DNA from: Candidatus Rokuibacteriota bacterium
GTDB lineage: Bacteria > Methylomirabilota > Methylomirabilia > Rokubacteriales > CSP1-6
Assembly (NCBI GenBank): GCA_003221695.1
Contig: QHSX01000040.1
Coordinates: 124,001 to 188,000, forward strand
Direction of reading: 5' to 3'
DNA: 64,000 nt
Part shown: one piece after another, positions 56,925-64,000 of the stretch
Layout of the letters: every line of letters begins with the position of its first letter
How positions within the stretch are numbered: the stretch's first letter is position 1
Notes under the pieces: generated by a model
The model's input: only the letters and a program-made list of their open reading frames with translations
What the model was told of the DNA's origin: nothing
Databases searched by the model: none
Made by a program: the position numbers and the translations under genes

Positions 56925-57202
56925 GGGTCGGTCCGCATCAGGCCGCGCTCGGCGAGGGTGGCCAGAAACGCCATGACGTCGCGCTCCACCTGCGCTCGCG
57001 GTTGGGAGGCGTACTTCTCCGTGAGACGCTCGACGATCGTGTGAACCGTGTGCTCGCCGGTGCAGAGCGCGGCGATGTCGGCGGCCGTCGGGTTCAGCAC
57101 GAGACCGCGCTCGGGGTACAGCAGGAGGTACCGCGCCGTCTTGCGGTCGAAGCGGATCCGCGCTTTCGGGGCGAGCCGCGGACGGCTGTCCAGGGCGATC
57201 AC
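56921..57202 (-). CDS. pqqD: PQQ biosynthesis peptide chaperone PqqD
   Basis: 93 aa. RPRLAPKARIRFDRKTARYL, LLYPERGLVLNPTAADI and the helical C-terminus (ERDVMAFLATLAERGLM) are the PqqD/RRE pattern. It holds PqqA for PqqE. GTG start within pqqC's stop (GTGA). Confidence 0.93.
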   Translation of the reverse strand: MIALDSRPRLAPKARIRFDRKTARYLLLYPERGLVLNPTAADIAALCTGEHTVHTIVERLTEKYASQPRAQVERDVMAFLATLAERGLMRTDP

Positions 57203-57918
57203 GCGCGGGCGCCCGCCGATCCCCAGCCCGGCTCGATGTAGGCCGTGTACACGCAGTCGAGGAGGTGCCAGAGCACCTCGGTCTTTCGGATGAGCGCGGC
57301 CACACAGCGCTCCTGGAGCTCGTAGCTCCGCGCGTGGCGGACCACGTAGTCGATGGCCTCTTCCGAGTCGCGGCGCGCTCGCGGCACGCGCGACCGGAAA
57401 TACTCGAGCATGTCGCGGCTCACCCACGGGTAGTGACGTTCCCAGGCGAGCACGCGCTTCTGCATCAGGTCCGGCGCGAAGAACTCGGTGAGCGAGGAGG
57501 CCACCGCCTCCACGAGGCTTCGCTCCCGCACGAGCTCGACGTAACCGTCGCAGGCGAAGCGGACCCCGGGGAGCACCGACCGACAGCTCGCGACCTCGTC
57601 GCGATCGAGGCCCACCCCCGCGGCCAGCCGGAGCCAGAGCTCGAGCCCGCCGTCCTCGGCGTCGTGGTCCTGGATGCGGTGGATCCACATGCGCCGGAAC
57701 GCCGGGTCGTCGGACTTCGACAGAATGATCGCGTCCTTGATCGGGATCCGCGTCTGGTAGTAGTACCGGTTGAGCACCCACTGCTGGAGCTGAACCTGGG
57801 TGAGCTTGCCGTCGTGCATGAGCGCGTGATAGCGATGGTGGTCGTGGTAGCGGCGCTCGCCCTCTCGCCGGATCCATTCGATGAAATCATCTCTCGACAG
57901 GGGCGCGCTCTCGGTCAT
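57199..57918 (-). CDS. pqqC: Pyrroloquinoline-quinone synthase PqqC
   Basis: 239 aa all-helical oxidase that closes the ring and does the final oxidation of PQQ. RYHDHHRYHALMHDGKLT, QQWVLNRYYYQTRIPIKDAI and WVSRDMLEYFRSR are family signatures with the substrate-binding His, Arg and Tyr. ATG overlaps the pqqB stop (ATGA). Confidence 0.95.
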   Translation of the reverse strand: MTESAPLSRDDFIEWIRREGERRYHDHHRYHALMHDGKLTQVQLQQWVLNRYYYQTRIPIKDAIILSKSDDPAFRRMWIHRIQDHDAEDGGLELWLRLAAGVGLDRDEVASCRSVLPGVRFACDGYVELVRERSLVEAVASSLTEFFAPDLMQKRVLAWERHYPWVSRDMLEYFRSRVPRARRDSEEAIDYVVRHARSYELQERCVAALIRKTEVLWHLLDCVYTAYIEPGWGSAGARA

Positions 57919-58835
57919 AGCGTGATCTCCATCCCGTCGTAGGCGATCTCCCAGCCGGCCGTCGTGACGCTGGCGCGCTCGGGTGAGTCTTCGCGCAGGA
58001 GCGGGTTCGTGTTGTTGAGATGGATGTAGATCTTCCGCGCGGCTCCGAGCGTCGCCAGCTGCCTGGCGCTGCCAGCGGGGCCACCGACAGGGAGGTGGGC
58101 CATGTCCTCGGCGCGCTTTTCGCCGAGGCCGAGAGTCCTGAGCTCGTCGCTCGACCAGAACGTGCCGTCGAAGAAGACGCAGTCGGCGCCGTCGAGAGCC
58201 TGGCGCACCGACTCCGTCACGGCCCCCACACCGGACACGTACGCGAGCACGCGCCCGGTCCGCTCCTCCAGGATCCTCAAGCCGACGTTGTCGTCGGGAT
58301 CGGGCGGCATGAGCCCTTCCAGGTGCACGGGCGGCTTGCCAGGCACGGGCAGGGCCTCGACGACGAGCCCGCTCTCACGGCCGTCGACGCCGAGCAGTTC
58401 CTCGCGCCGGCCGGGCTTGAGGGTCCGCCACGTCACCTGGCCGGGGAAACGCTCGAGCGTGCGATGCAGCACGTTCTTCTCGGCGAACCCGACGCGCACG
58501 CGCTCGGTCGCGTAGACGAGCAGCGGGTGCGATTCCCGGAGCGAGAGGAGCCCGAGGCAGTGGTCCAGATCACCGTTCGTGAGCAGGAGCGCCTGGATCG
58601 GCGAATGGCGGCGGTCGCGTGGATGGAGCGCTGGGAAGCCCTCGATCTGCGCTCGAATCTCGGGCGAGGTGTTCAGGAGAAACCAACCCCGGCCGTCAGC
58701 GCTGATCGCCACGGATTCCTGGGTGCGCGCGACGGCGGCCAGCGTGCCGTCGCGGATCCCGCGGCAATTCGGGCACCCACAGTTCCACTGCGGGAACCCG
58801 CCCCCGGCCGCCGAGCCCAGTACCCGGATCAGCAC
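57915..58835 (-). CDS. pqqB: PQQ biosynthesis protein PqqB
   Basis: 306 aa metallo-beta-lactamase-fold protein. VLGSAAGGGFPQWNCGCPNC opens it; LLTNGDLDHCLGLLSL replaces the usual HxHxDH, as is normal for PqqB, and IHLNNTNPLL is near the end. It is thought to hydroxylate the tyrosine-derived part. pqqA is 77 bases upstream. Confidence 0.95.
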   Translation of the reverse strand: MLIRVLGSAAGGGFPQWNCGCPNCRGIRDGTLAAVARTQESVAISADGRGWFLLNTSPEIRAQIEGFPALHPRDRRHSPIQALLLTNGDLDHCLGLLSLRESHPLLVYATERVRVGFAEKNVLHRTLERFPGQVTWRTLKPGRREELLGVDGRESGLVVEALPVPGKPPVHLEGLMPPDPDDNVGLRILEERTGRVLAYVSGVGAVTESVRQALDGADCVFFDGTFWSSDELRTLGLGEKRAEDMAHLPVGGPAGSARQLATLGAARKIYIHLNNTNPLLREDSPERASVTTAGWEIAYDGMEITL

Positions 58836-58912
58836 GAGCCCCCCGGAAACGGCCCAGCCCTTCCCGTAGCGGCACGAGAAGGGCCGGGCGAGACGATGAC
58901 GCCAGCTAGACC

Positions 58913-59014
58913 TTAGAAGCGGTCGTCTTGATCCCGATCGAAGTCGTCGGGCTGGTAGGAGTTGATCTCAGCGTCCATTTTCACTTCGATGAAGGCCGGC
59001 GTCTCCCAGCTCAT
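58913..59014 (-). CDS. pqqA: PQQ precursor peptide PqqA
   Basis: 33 aa. It contains the substrate pair Glu16-x3-Tyr20 in DAEINSYQPDDF and starts MSWETPAFIEVKM, the common PqqA leader. It is longer than most PqqA peptides because of an acidic tail after the tyrosine. It is the first gene of the operon, transcribed from the promoter at 59064-59092, with AAAGGGG as ribosome site. Confidence 0.92.
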   Translation of the reverse strand: MSWETPAFIEVKMDAEINSYQPDDFDRDQDDRF

Positions 59015-59063
59015 GGCTCACACCCCTTTTGCAGAATTCGCCTGACCCGGTCCAGGCGGCGCA

Positions 59064-59092
59064 ATGGTAGAAGAGTCGCTAGGCGGCGTCAA
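59064..59092 (-). promoter_or_regulatory. pqq operon promoter
   Basis: Minus strand: TTGACG (59092-59087), 17 bases, TACCAT (59069-59064). The pqqA ATG is about 50 bases downstream. A well-formed sigma-70 promoter. Confidence 0.6.
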
Positions 59093-59153
59093 GCCCATTC
59101 CATTGGCCCCCTTTTTGGGGTGGACGCCGGGGGTGGGCGAGGGGGTGGGAGCG

Positions 59154-59726
59154 ATGACCGAAGGGACGCCACGGATTCTCGCATTCGCTGGAAGCCTCAG
59201 GAAGGGCTCCTTCAACCGGATGTTGCTGCGCTACGCGGTTCTCGGGGCCCGTGAGGCGGGCGGCCATGTGGAGGAGCTCGATCCAGGGCACCTCATGCTC
59301 CCGCTCTACAACGGCGATCTCGAGGCGAACGGCTCGTTTCCAGAGCCGGTTGAGGCCTGGCGCGCGAAGATCCGGCAGTGTGAAGGCCTCCTCATCGCGT
59401 CGCCGGAGTACAACCACGGCGTGTCTGGCGTCCTGAAGAACGCGATCGACTGGGCGTCGCGCCCTCCCAACGTCTTCCGAGGGAAGGTCGCGGCGTCCTT
59501 CGGTGCGACGCCCGGGGCGCAGGGGACGGCGCGAAGCCAGATGAATCTCAGGATCTGCCTCAGTGCGGTCAACGTGTGGGTGGTCCCCAGAACGGTGCTG
59601 ATCGCCCATGCGAAAGAAGCCTTCGATGCGAACGGCGATCTCAAGGACCCACGGCAAGTCCAGGCCCTCACGGCTCTCGGGCGCACCCTCGTCCAGGCGG
59701 TTCGCTCCGGCCTCGCGGACGTCTAG
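59154..59726 (+). CDS. NADPH-dependent FMN reductase family protein
   Basis: 190 aa flavodoxin-like protein. ILAFAGSLRKGSFNRMLLR is the FMN phosphate loop; LIASPEYNHGVSGVLKNAIDW is the second FMN motif. It reduces flavin or quinones (azoreductase/ChrR type). ATG 59154 gives the standard start; the longer frame is not needed. Divergent from pqqA and separated from it by the pqq promoter. Confidence 0.9.
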   Translation: MTEGTPRILAFAGSLRKGSFNRMLLRYAVLGAREAGGHVEELDPGHLMLPLYNGDLEANGSFPEPVEAWRAKIRQCEGLLIASPEYNHGVSGVLKNAIDWASRPPNVFRGKVAASFGATPGAQGTARSQMNLRICLSAVNVWVVPRTVLIAHAKEAFDANGDLKDPRQVQALTALGRTLVQAVRSGLADV

Positions 59727-59786
59727 GTGCACGCCCTCGACCCCGCGGCGCGTAGGCGCCACGCGCCCTCACGCGCCCCGCCGCTC

Positions 59787-59810
59787 ATATATCACGCCAT
59801 GATATATAAT
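59787..59810 (+). promoter_or_regulatory. marR operator overlapping its -10 box
   Basis: Inverted repeat ATATATCA-N5-TGATATAT (59787-59807) overlaps a perfect TATAAT (59805-59810), which is eight bases before ATG 59819. The arms are pure A/T in a GC-rich genome and have the size and symmetry of MarR sites, so autorepression is likely. Confidence 0.65.
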
Positions 59811-59818
59811 GGGACGCG

Positions 59819-60304
59819 ATGCCCGACGCCGCGACCACCGACCGCCATCGTTCCCCGGCTGTCGACTACCACACCCTCGCCGACTTTCGCTATCGGCTCC
59901 GGCGGTTCCTTCGCGCCAGGGAGCTCGCGGCACGGACGGCGGGCGTGGCGCCCCAGCAATACCTCGTGCTGCTGCAGATCAAGGGATCGTACGGGCGTGA
60001 ACTGCCGACGATCGGGGTGCTGGCCGAGCGGCTTCAGACGCAACACCACGGCGTCGTCCAGCTGGTCGACCGCCTGGTGGAACGGGGGATGGTGGCGCGC
60101 CGGCCCGACGCGCGGGACCGCCGCGGGGTGGTCGTCGAGCTCCGGCCGGCGGGTGAGGCGGTGCTGCGCAGGCTGGCTCGCTACTCGATCGCCGAGTTAC
60201 GGACCGAGGGGCCGGCGCTCGTGTCGAGCCTGACACGGCTCGTGAGGAAATCGATGGATGCTCGGACGCCGCTTCGGACGAAGCGGAAGGGAGGCCTACC
60301 ATGA
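59819..60304 (+). CDS. MarR-family transcriptional regulator
   Basis: 161 aa winged-helix regulator. QYLVLLQIKGSYGRELPTIG, the recognition helix in LAERLQTQHHGVVQLVDRL and the wing in RRPDARDRRGVVVELRPAG show the MarR fold. Its operator candidate is directly upstream. It overlaps the pal start (ATGA), so regulator and lipoprotein are co-expressed. Confidence 0.9.
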   Translation: MPDAATTDRHRSPAVDYHTLADFRYRLRRFLRARELAARTAGVAPQQYLVLLQIKGSYGRELPTIGVLAERLQTQHHGVVQLVDRLVERGMVARRPDARDRRGVVVELRPAGEAVLRRLARYSIAELRTEGPALVSSLTRLVRKSMDARTPLRTKRKGGLP

Positions 60305-60852
60305 CCAGATCCTGGCTTGCGATGCTTTCCATTGTGGTGGTGCTGCCGGCGGTTGGGTGCGCCCGGCGGCCGGCGACGACCCAGGCGCCGGCGCCGAGCG
60401 GCGTCGTGATGAGTCCGCGCGCGCCCGCAGAGTCGGCCTCGCGCCGGGCGGTGGCCTCGTCGGCCGCGCCGGTTGCTACGATCGCACGGCCGGCGCCGCA
60501 GGAGTTCGTCGCGGTCCCGGAGCTGCAAGACATCCACTTCGACTTCGACAGGTACGACATCCGGCGGGACGACGCGAAGACCCTCGACGTGAACGCCGCG
60601 TGGCTGAAGTCGAATGCGACTCACCTGGTCCTCATCGAGGGTCACTGCGACGAGCGGGGTACCAACGAGTACAACGTAGCGCTCGGCGAGCGCCGCGCGA
60701 AGTCCGCGATGGACTACCTCGTGTCCCAGGGCGTCCGGGCGAACCGCATCACGATCGTCAGCTACGGGGAGGAGCGCCCGCTGTGCACGGAGCACTCCGA
60801 GGCGTGCTGGAGCAAGAACCGACGGGCGCATTTCCTGGTCAAGTCGCAGTAG
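60301..60852 (+). CDS. pal: Pal-like OmpA-family peptidoglycan-associated lipoprotein
   Basis: 183 aa. Lipoprotein signal LSIVVVLPAVGC, a proline/alanine linker, then an OmpA-C domain: DIHFDFDRYDIRRDDAKTL, LIEGHCDERGTNEYNVALGE and NRITIVSYGEERPLC, as in Pal. It binds peptidoglycan at the outer membrane. The usual tolB neighbour is absent; instead it follows a MarR gene, so it may be a secondary Pal paralogue. Confidence 0.9.
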   Translation: MTRSWLAMLSIVVVLPAVGCARRPATTQAPAPSGVVMSPRAPAESASRRAVASSAAPVATIARPAPQEFVAVPELQDIHFDFDRYDIRRDDAKTLDVNAAWLKSNATHLVLIEGHCDERGTNEYNVALGERRAKSAMDYLVSQGVRANRITIVSYGEERPLCTEHSEACWSKNRRAHFLVKSQ

Positions 60853-60873
60853 GCTGATCCGACGGGGCTCGCC

Positions 60874-61086
60874 GTGGAGGTGTTCGCCGCCCGGGTCGTT
60901 TGGTGGAGCGTGATCGCCTTCGGGCTCTGGCTCGTCTTCTTGGTGATCCTCCGACGCCTGCCGCTCCCGGTGTCGTCGCTGCTCGCCGCCGTCCTGGCCT
61001 GGGTCGTCGCCGGGCTCACCCTGCGCTGGACGATGTCGTGGGCGACGCGCTGGTTCAGCTGGGTGCTGCAGTCGATGTACGGGTGA
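60874..61086 (+). CDS. Small two-helix membrane protein, function unknown
   Basis: 70 aa from GTG 60874. Two membrane helices, WSVIAFGLWLVFLVILRRL and LLAAVLAWVVAGLTLRWTM. Located 21 bases after pal on the same strand. No homologue recognised. The next 288 bases (61087-61374) show no gene. Confidence 0.5.
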   Translation: MEVFAARVVWWSVIAFGLWLVFLVILRRLPLPVSSLLAAVLAWVVAGLTLRWTMSWATRWFSWVLQSMYG

Positions 61087-61374
61087 GGCGCCGCGTCAGG
61101 ATCCTCCTTAAGGTGAGTTTCTTGCCACGGACCAACACTGATCAGTCCTATCGGCCCGTTCCGGTTCCGACACGCACGTCACGGCGTTGACTAGATGGAC
61201 CAGGGGCGCCCGTATCCATGCGGTTTTTCGAGCCCCCGCGCCTGGCAGGCCTCTTGCTGGTTCCCACTGCTGGACGATGGCGAGCAGAGCCGGTACCCTG
61301 TTGATCAACCCGTTCGGGGAACGACCACACCTCGTGAATTTCGTGCGGGGGTCGTGAGAAACTACGGAGGGCTC

Positions 61375-61722
61375 ATGGAGACGACGATCCGTCGTATCGG
61401 CCAACCCACAGTCGAGCGCAGCGGGGGACGAGACGAGCGAGTGTCCGTCCGCTTCAAGCTGAACCGCGAGCCCGACATGACCTGGATGGACCTGTTCAAG
61501 TCTCACGCCGCGTCCAGCGTCCTCGGTGGAGCCAACGCCGTGTTCCGCGGACGCGAGGTCTGTATCGAGATGGCGAAGCCGAGCGGCGTGCCGGAGCTCA
61601 CGACGGCCGTGGACTGCTTCATCGAGTGCGCGAACCTCAAGCTACGGTCCTTCCCGGGGCGAGCCGCCGAACGACGGTCGATCCCGTCTCCGCTCCGACA
61701 GAGGATGCGCGGCAGCGTCTGA
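61375..61722 (+). CDS. Small cytoplasmic protein, function unknown
   Basis: 115 aa from ATG 61375, preceded by GGAGGG; the longer frame upstream lacks similarity to a protein. METTIRRIGQPTVERSGGRD leads into VSVRFKLNREPDMTWMDLFK and FIECANLKLR. No secretion signal. No family recognised. Confidence 0.55.
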   Translation: METTIRRIGQPTVERSGGRDERVSVRFKLNREPDMTWMDLFKSHAASSVLGGANAVFRGREVCIEMAKPSGVPELTTAVDCFIECANLKLRSFPGRAAERRSIPSPLRQRMRGSV

Positions 61723-61775
61723 CCGCTCGGGCCTGCGCCGCGGACCTCGCTCCCCCTCCGCCCCCTCGCTCAGCG

Positions 61776-63008
61776 TCAGTCCTCGTGGTGGGTCACGGGC
61801 ACCCCGCCCTTCCACACCTGCTTGATGCGCCCCGGATTTTGAAGGATGCGGACATCGCGCAGTGGATCACCGTCGACGACGACGAGGTCCGCCCACTTGC
61901 CCTTCTCGATCGTGCCGATCTCCTGCTCGAGCGCCAGGCACTCGGCCGCCCGGCTCGTGGCCGCCTGAAGGGCCTGCATCGGGCTCATGCCGGCGGCGAC
62001 CAGATGTTCGAGCTCCAGCGCGTTGTTCGGGTGTCCGTGGCCTCCCGCGTCGGTCCCGGCGACCACCTTGACGCCTGCCGTCAGGGCGCGTTGCACGGAC
62101 TCCAGATGATGGGCACGCAACGCCCGCGCGCGCTCGCGCACATGGGGCGTCGCCGACTCGCGGTGGTATTCATAAACGGTCAGGGTGGGGACCAAGAAGA
62201 TGCCTCGCTCCGCCATCATCGGGATCAGCTCGGGGTCCTCGTCGAGGTAGCAGCCGTGCTCGATGGAGTCGACGCCCGCCTCGATGGCCAGCCGCAGGCC
62301 GGGCCCCCCGACCGCGTGACACATCACCCGCCGCCCGAGGGCGTGGGCCTCGTCCACCAGGGCTCGCATCTCGTCCGCGTTGAACGCGCGATCCTTGGGA
62401 CCATGACCGGCGCGTGAGCTGGCGCCACCGGTCGTGGCGCACTTGATGACGTCCGCGCCGGCGCGGACCATCGTCCGGACCGTCGTCCGGACGCCCTCGA
62501 GGCCATTGGCGACGCTCGGGGGGAGGCTCGGATCGTTGAGAAACGGCGCGCCGTGGCCGGACGGGCTGATGCGATCGCCGATCCCGCCGATCGGCGAGAT
62601 GATCCCGAGCGACAAGACCAGGCGCGGCCCCGTGATCAGCCCCTCGTGGATCGCGAGCCGGAAGCCCGCGTCGAGCCCGCCGGCGTCTCGCACTGCCGTG
62701 TAACCCGCCGCGAGGATCTGGCTCGCCACGCGGGCTGTTCGAAGGTGGTGCGTGGACTGGGGCTCGTCGAGGCCCCAGCGTCGCACCAGCTCGTACCCGT
62801 GGAACGCCAGGTGGTCGTGGCAGTCGACGAGTCCGGGCAGGACGGTGAAGCGCGAGACGTCGATGACCTCGATGTCCGCGGGCGGGCTCGCGCTCCCGCC
62901 GCCCGTGGTGACGGCCTCGATCCGTCCGTTGTGGATCACCACGGCCGCGTCCCGCACGGGTGGCGCGCCCGTGCCATCGATGAGCGTGCCGGCGCGAAGA
63001 ATCTTCAT
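61776..63008 (-). CDS. Imidazolonepropionase-like amidohydrolase
   Basis: 410 aa amidohydrolase of the subtype that includes prolidase- and imidazolonepropionase-like enzymes. Metal residues: VDCHDHLAFHG (HxH), Lys in VIKCATTGG, His in VMCHAVGGPG and GVDSIEHGCYL, Asp in VVAGTDAGGHGHP. C-terminal EKGKWADLVVVDGDPLRDV is the composite beta domain. It hydrolyses amide bonds of an unknown substrate. Ribosome site GGGAGGG. Confidence 0.9.
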   Translation of the reverse strand: MKILRAGTLIDGTGAPPVRDAAVVIHNGRIEAVTTGGGSASPPADIEVIDVSRFTVLPGLVDCHDHLAFHGYELVRRWGLDEPQSTHHLRTARVASQILAAGYTAVRDAGGLDAGFRLAIHEGLITGPRLVLSLGIISPIGGIGDRISPSGHGAPFLNDPSLPPSVANGLEGVRTTVRTMVRAGADVIKCATTGGASSRAGHGPKDRAFNADEMRALVDEAHALGRRVMCHAVGGPGLRLAIEAGVDSIEHGCYLDEDPELIPMMAERGIFLVPTLTVYEYHRESATPHVRERARALRAHHLESVQRALTAGVKVVAGTDAGGHGHPNNALELEHLVAAGMSPMQALQAATSRAAECLALEQEIGTIEKGKWADLVVVDGDPLRDVRILQNPGRIKQVWKGGVPVTHHED

Positions 63009-63084
63009 GGCGTCCCTCCCCAGGCTGTGCTAGCCGGCGACCGGTCTTCGTGACGGCTCAGACTCTACCGCGAATCTTTGCCTC

Positions 63085-63112
63085 TTGACACGGCGGCCGT
63101 TCGGCCTAGGCT
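63085..63112 (+). promoter_or_regulatory. Promoter of the second Tat-type amidohydrolase
   Basis: TTGACA (63085-63090), 16 bases, TAGGCT (63107-63112). ATG 63163 is about 50 bases downstream and has AAGGAGGT. Confidence 0.55.
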
Positions 63113-63162
63113 CTTGGGCCACCGGAGACGAGCGGCCCCCGGGCCGCAGAAGGAGGTCAGCG

Positions 63163-64000
63163 ATGCCCCACTATCTCAGCGACGAGGAGCTCAAGCGAAC
63201 GGCGCCCGCGGAGGTGGCGTCATTCAGGTCACCGGTCCCCACCCAGATCGTGTCGAACGGCGAGTTCAACCCGCTGCCCCAGACCCGCGAGCAGCAGCGC
63301 GTGGAGGCCCGCATCAAAGAGCTGGCCGACGACCTCGGCGGCCGCCACGGGATGAACCGGCGCCAGTTTCTCGCGAGCAGCGCGGGCATGGCCGCGGCGT
63401 TTCTGGCGATGAACGAAGTGTTCGGGCCGATCTTCGACGTCTCCCGGGCCGAGGCGGCGAACCCCGACGTCGCCGCTCAACGCGCCAGCATGCTGGCCGG
63501 GCAGTTCATTTTCGACGACCAGACCCACTTCGTCCGCGACGACTTCAAGCAGGAGGGGTTGCTGGGCCTCGCCCAGTACGCCAAGCAGCACTGGAACCCC
63601 GCCCTCTGGGGAGAGAAGACCCTCGCGCGCTTCAAGCTCGAGAACTACCTCAAAGAGATCTTCGTCGACAGCGACACGAAGGTCGCCCTGCTCTCGGGCG
63701 CGCCGTTCGACGACCAGACGTGGGACTTGCTCTCGAACGACCAGATCGCGATGGCGCGCGACTCCATCAACAAGATCGCCGACTCCCGCCGCCTCCTGGG
63801 CCACGCGGTCTTCACGCCGAAGCGTCAGGGCTGGATGAACGAGGTCGATCGCGCGATCAGCACGCTCAAGCCCGACAGCTGGAAGGGTTACACGATCGGC
63901 GACCCGCTCTTCCCGTCGAAGATGGGGTCTTACTGGCGCCTCGACGACCAGAAGCTCATGTACCCGTTCTACGAGAAGATCGTCAAGGCCGGCATCACCA
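63163..64000 (+). CDS. Amidohydrolase_2-family hydrolase with internal twin-arginine motif, 5' part
   Basis: The frame is open to the window end (279 codons). It is a paralogue of the gene at 51796: the same leader (SPVPTQIVSNGEFNPLPQT, VEARIKELAD), a twin-arginine segment NRRQFLASSAGMAAAFLAMN, FDDQTHFVRDD, VALLSGAPFDDQTWDLLS and LDDQKLMYPFYEKIVKAGI. The twin-arginine motif fits the Tat consensus (RRxFL) better than the first copy. The substrate is unknown. Confidence 0.88.
   Translation, partial: MPHYLSDEELKRTAPAEVASFRSPVPTQIVSNGEFNPLPQTREQQRVEARIKELADDLGGRHGMNRRQFLASSAGMAAAFLAMNEVFGPIFDVSRAEAANPDVAAQRASMLAGQFIFDDQTHFVRDDFKQEGLLGLAQYAKQHWNPALWGEKTLARFKLENYLKEIFVDSDTKVALLSGAPFDDQTWDLLSNDQIAMARDSINKIADSRRLLGHAVFTPKRQGWMNEVDRAISTLKPDSWKGYTIGDPLFPSKMGSYWRLDDQKLMYPFYEKIVKAGIT

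Overview
The window is a GC-rich bacterial chromosome segment. LolA, Pal and several lipobox or Sec-type exported proteins point to a diderm. The gene content (RNase J, FtsK, LolA, YajQ, RimO, PgpA, CinA, ThpR, RecA, PilT, RecX, AlaS; a pqqABCDE operon; TAXI and peptide-type binding proteins; an aldehyde:ferredoxin oxidoreductase) would suit an uncultured lineage such as Rokubacteria/Methylomirabilota or a deltaproteobacterium. That placement is inference from gene content, not from a marker alignment. No rRNA, CRISPR array or insertion sequence was found. The only mobile element seen is an intein with a LAGLIDADG-type endonuclease core inside recA.

Layout: 1-4429 holds an M23 peptidase end, RNase J and FtsK. 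4430-12800 is accessory: a lipoprotein, an ECF sigma factor with its anti-sigma factor and a DUF4139 protein, a TAXI-type binding protein, a peptide-type binding protein and a HAD hydrolase. 12826-26016 is a housekeeping run from lolA to alaS, interrupted by a BNR-repeat exported protein. 26035-29007 is a cytoplasmic two-component system plus a metallo-beta-lactamase lipoprotein. 29118-33652 has two methyltransferases, agmatinase and, divergently, speDE for spermidine. 33665-41002 has maf, a binding protein, a MagIII-like glycosylase, and a minus-strand run HAD-rarA-membrane protein-ddl-murG. 41044-47339 has two TPR proteins coupled to an AOR, then tRNA-Val. 47365-51481 has two exported VWA proteins and a small exported protein facing an OmpR-type two-component system. 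51796-64000 has two paralogous Tat-type amidohydrolases flanking small exported or membrane proteins, the pqq operon with a coupled permease, a MarR-Pal pair and an imidazolonepropionase-like amidohydrolase.

Genes are packed with 4-base ATGA/GTGA overlaps, so most belong to translationally coupled operons. A recurring feature is a TAnnnT hexamer 4-14 bases before the start codon of many first genes, which suggests leaderless or nearly leaderless mRNAs. Other regulatory signals worth attention are two matching ECF promoters (GGAACY-N16-GTCTAACCGG), an 11-bp-phased CTGAA array between the VWA genes and the two-component system, a palindrome over the marR -10 box, a direct repeat at the recA promoter, and a speD leader with an 11-codon upstream ORF whose stop overlaps the speD start.
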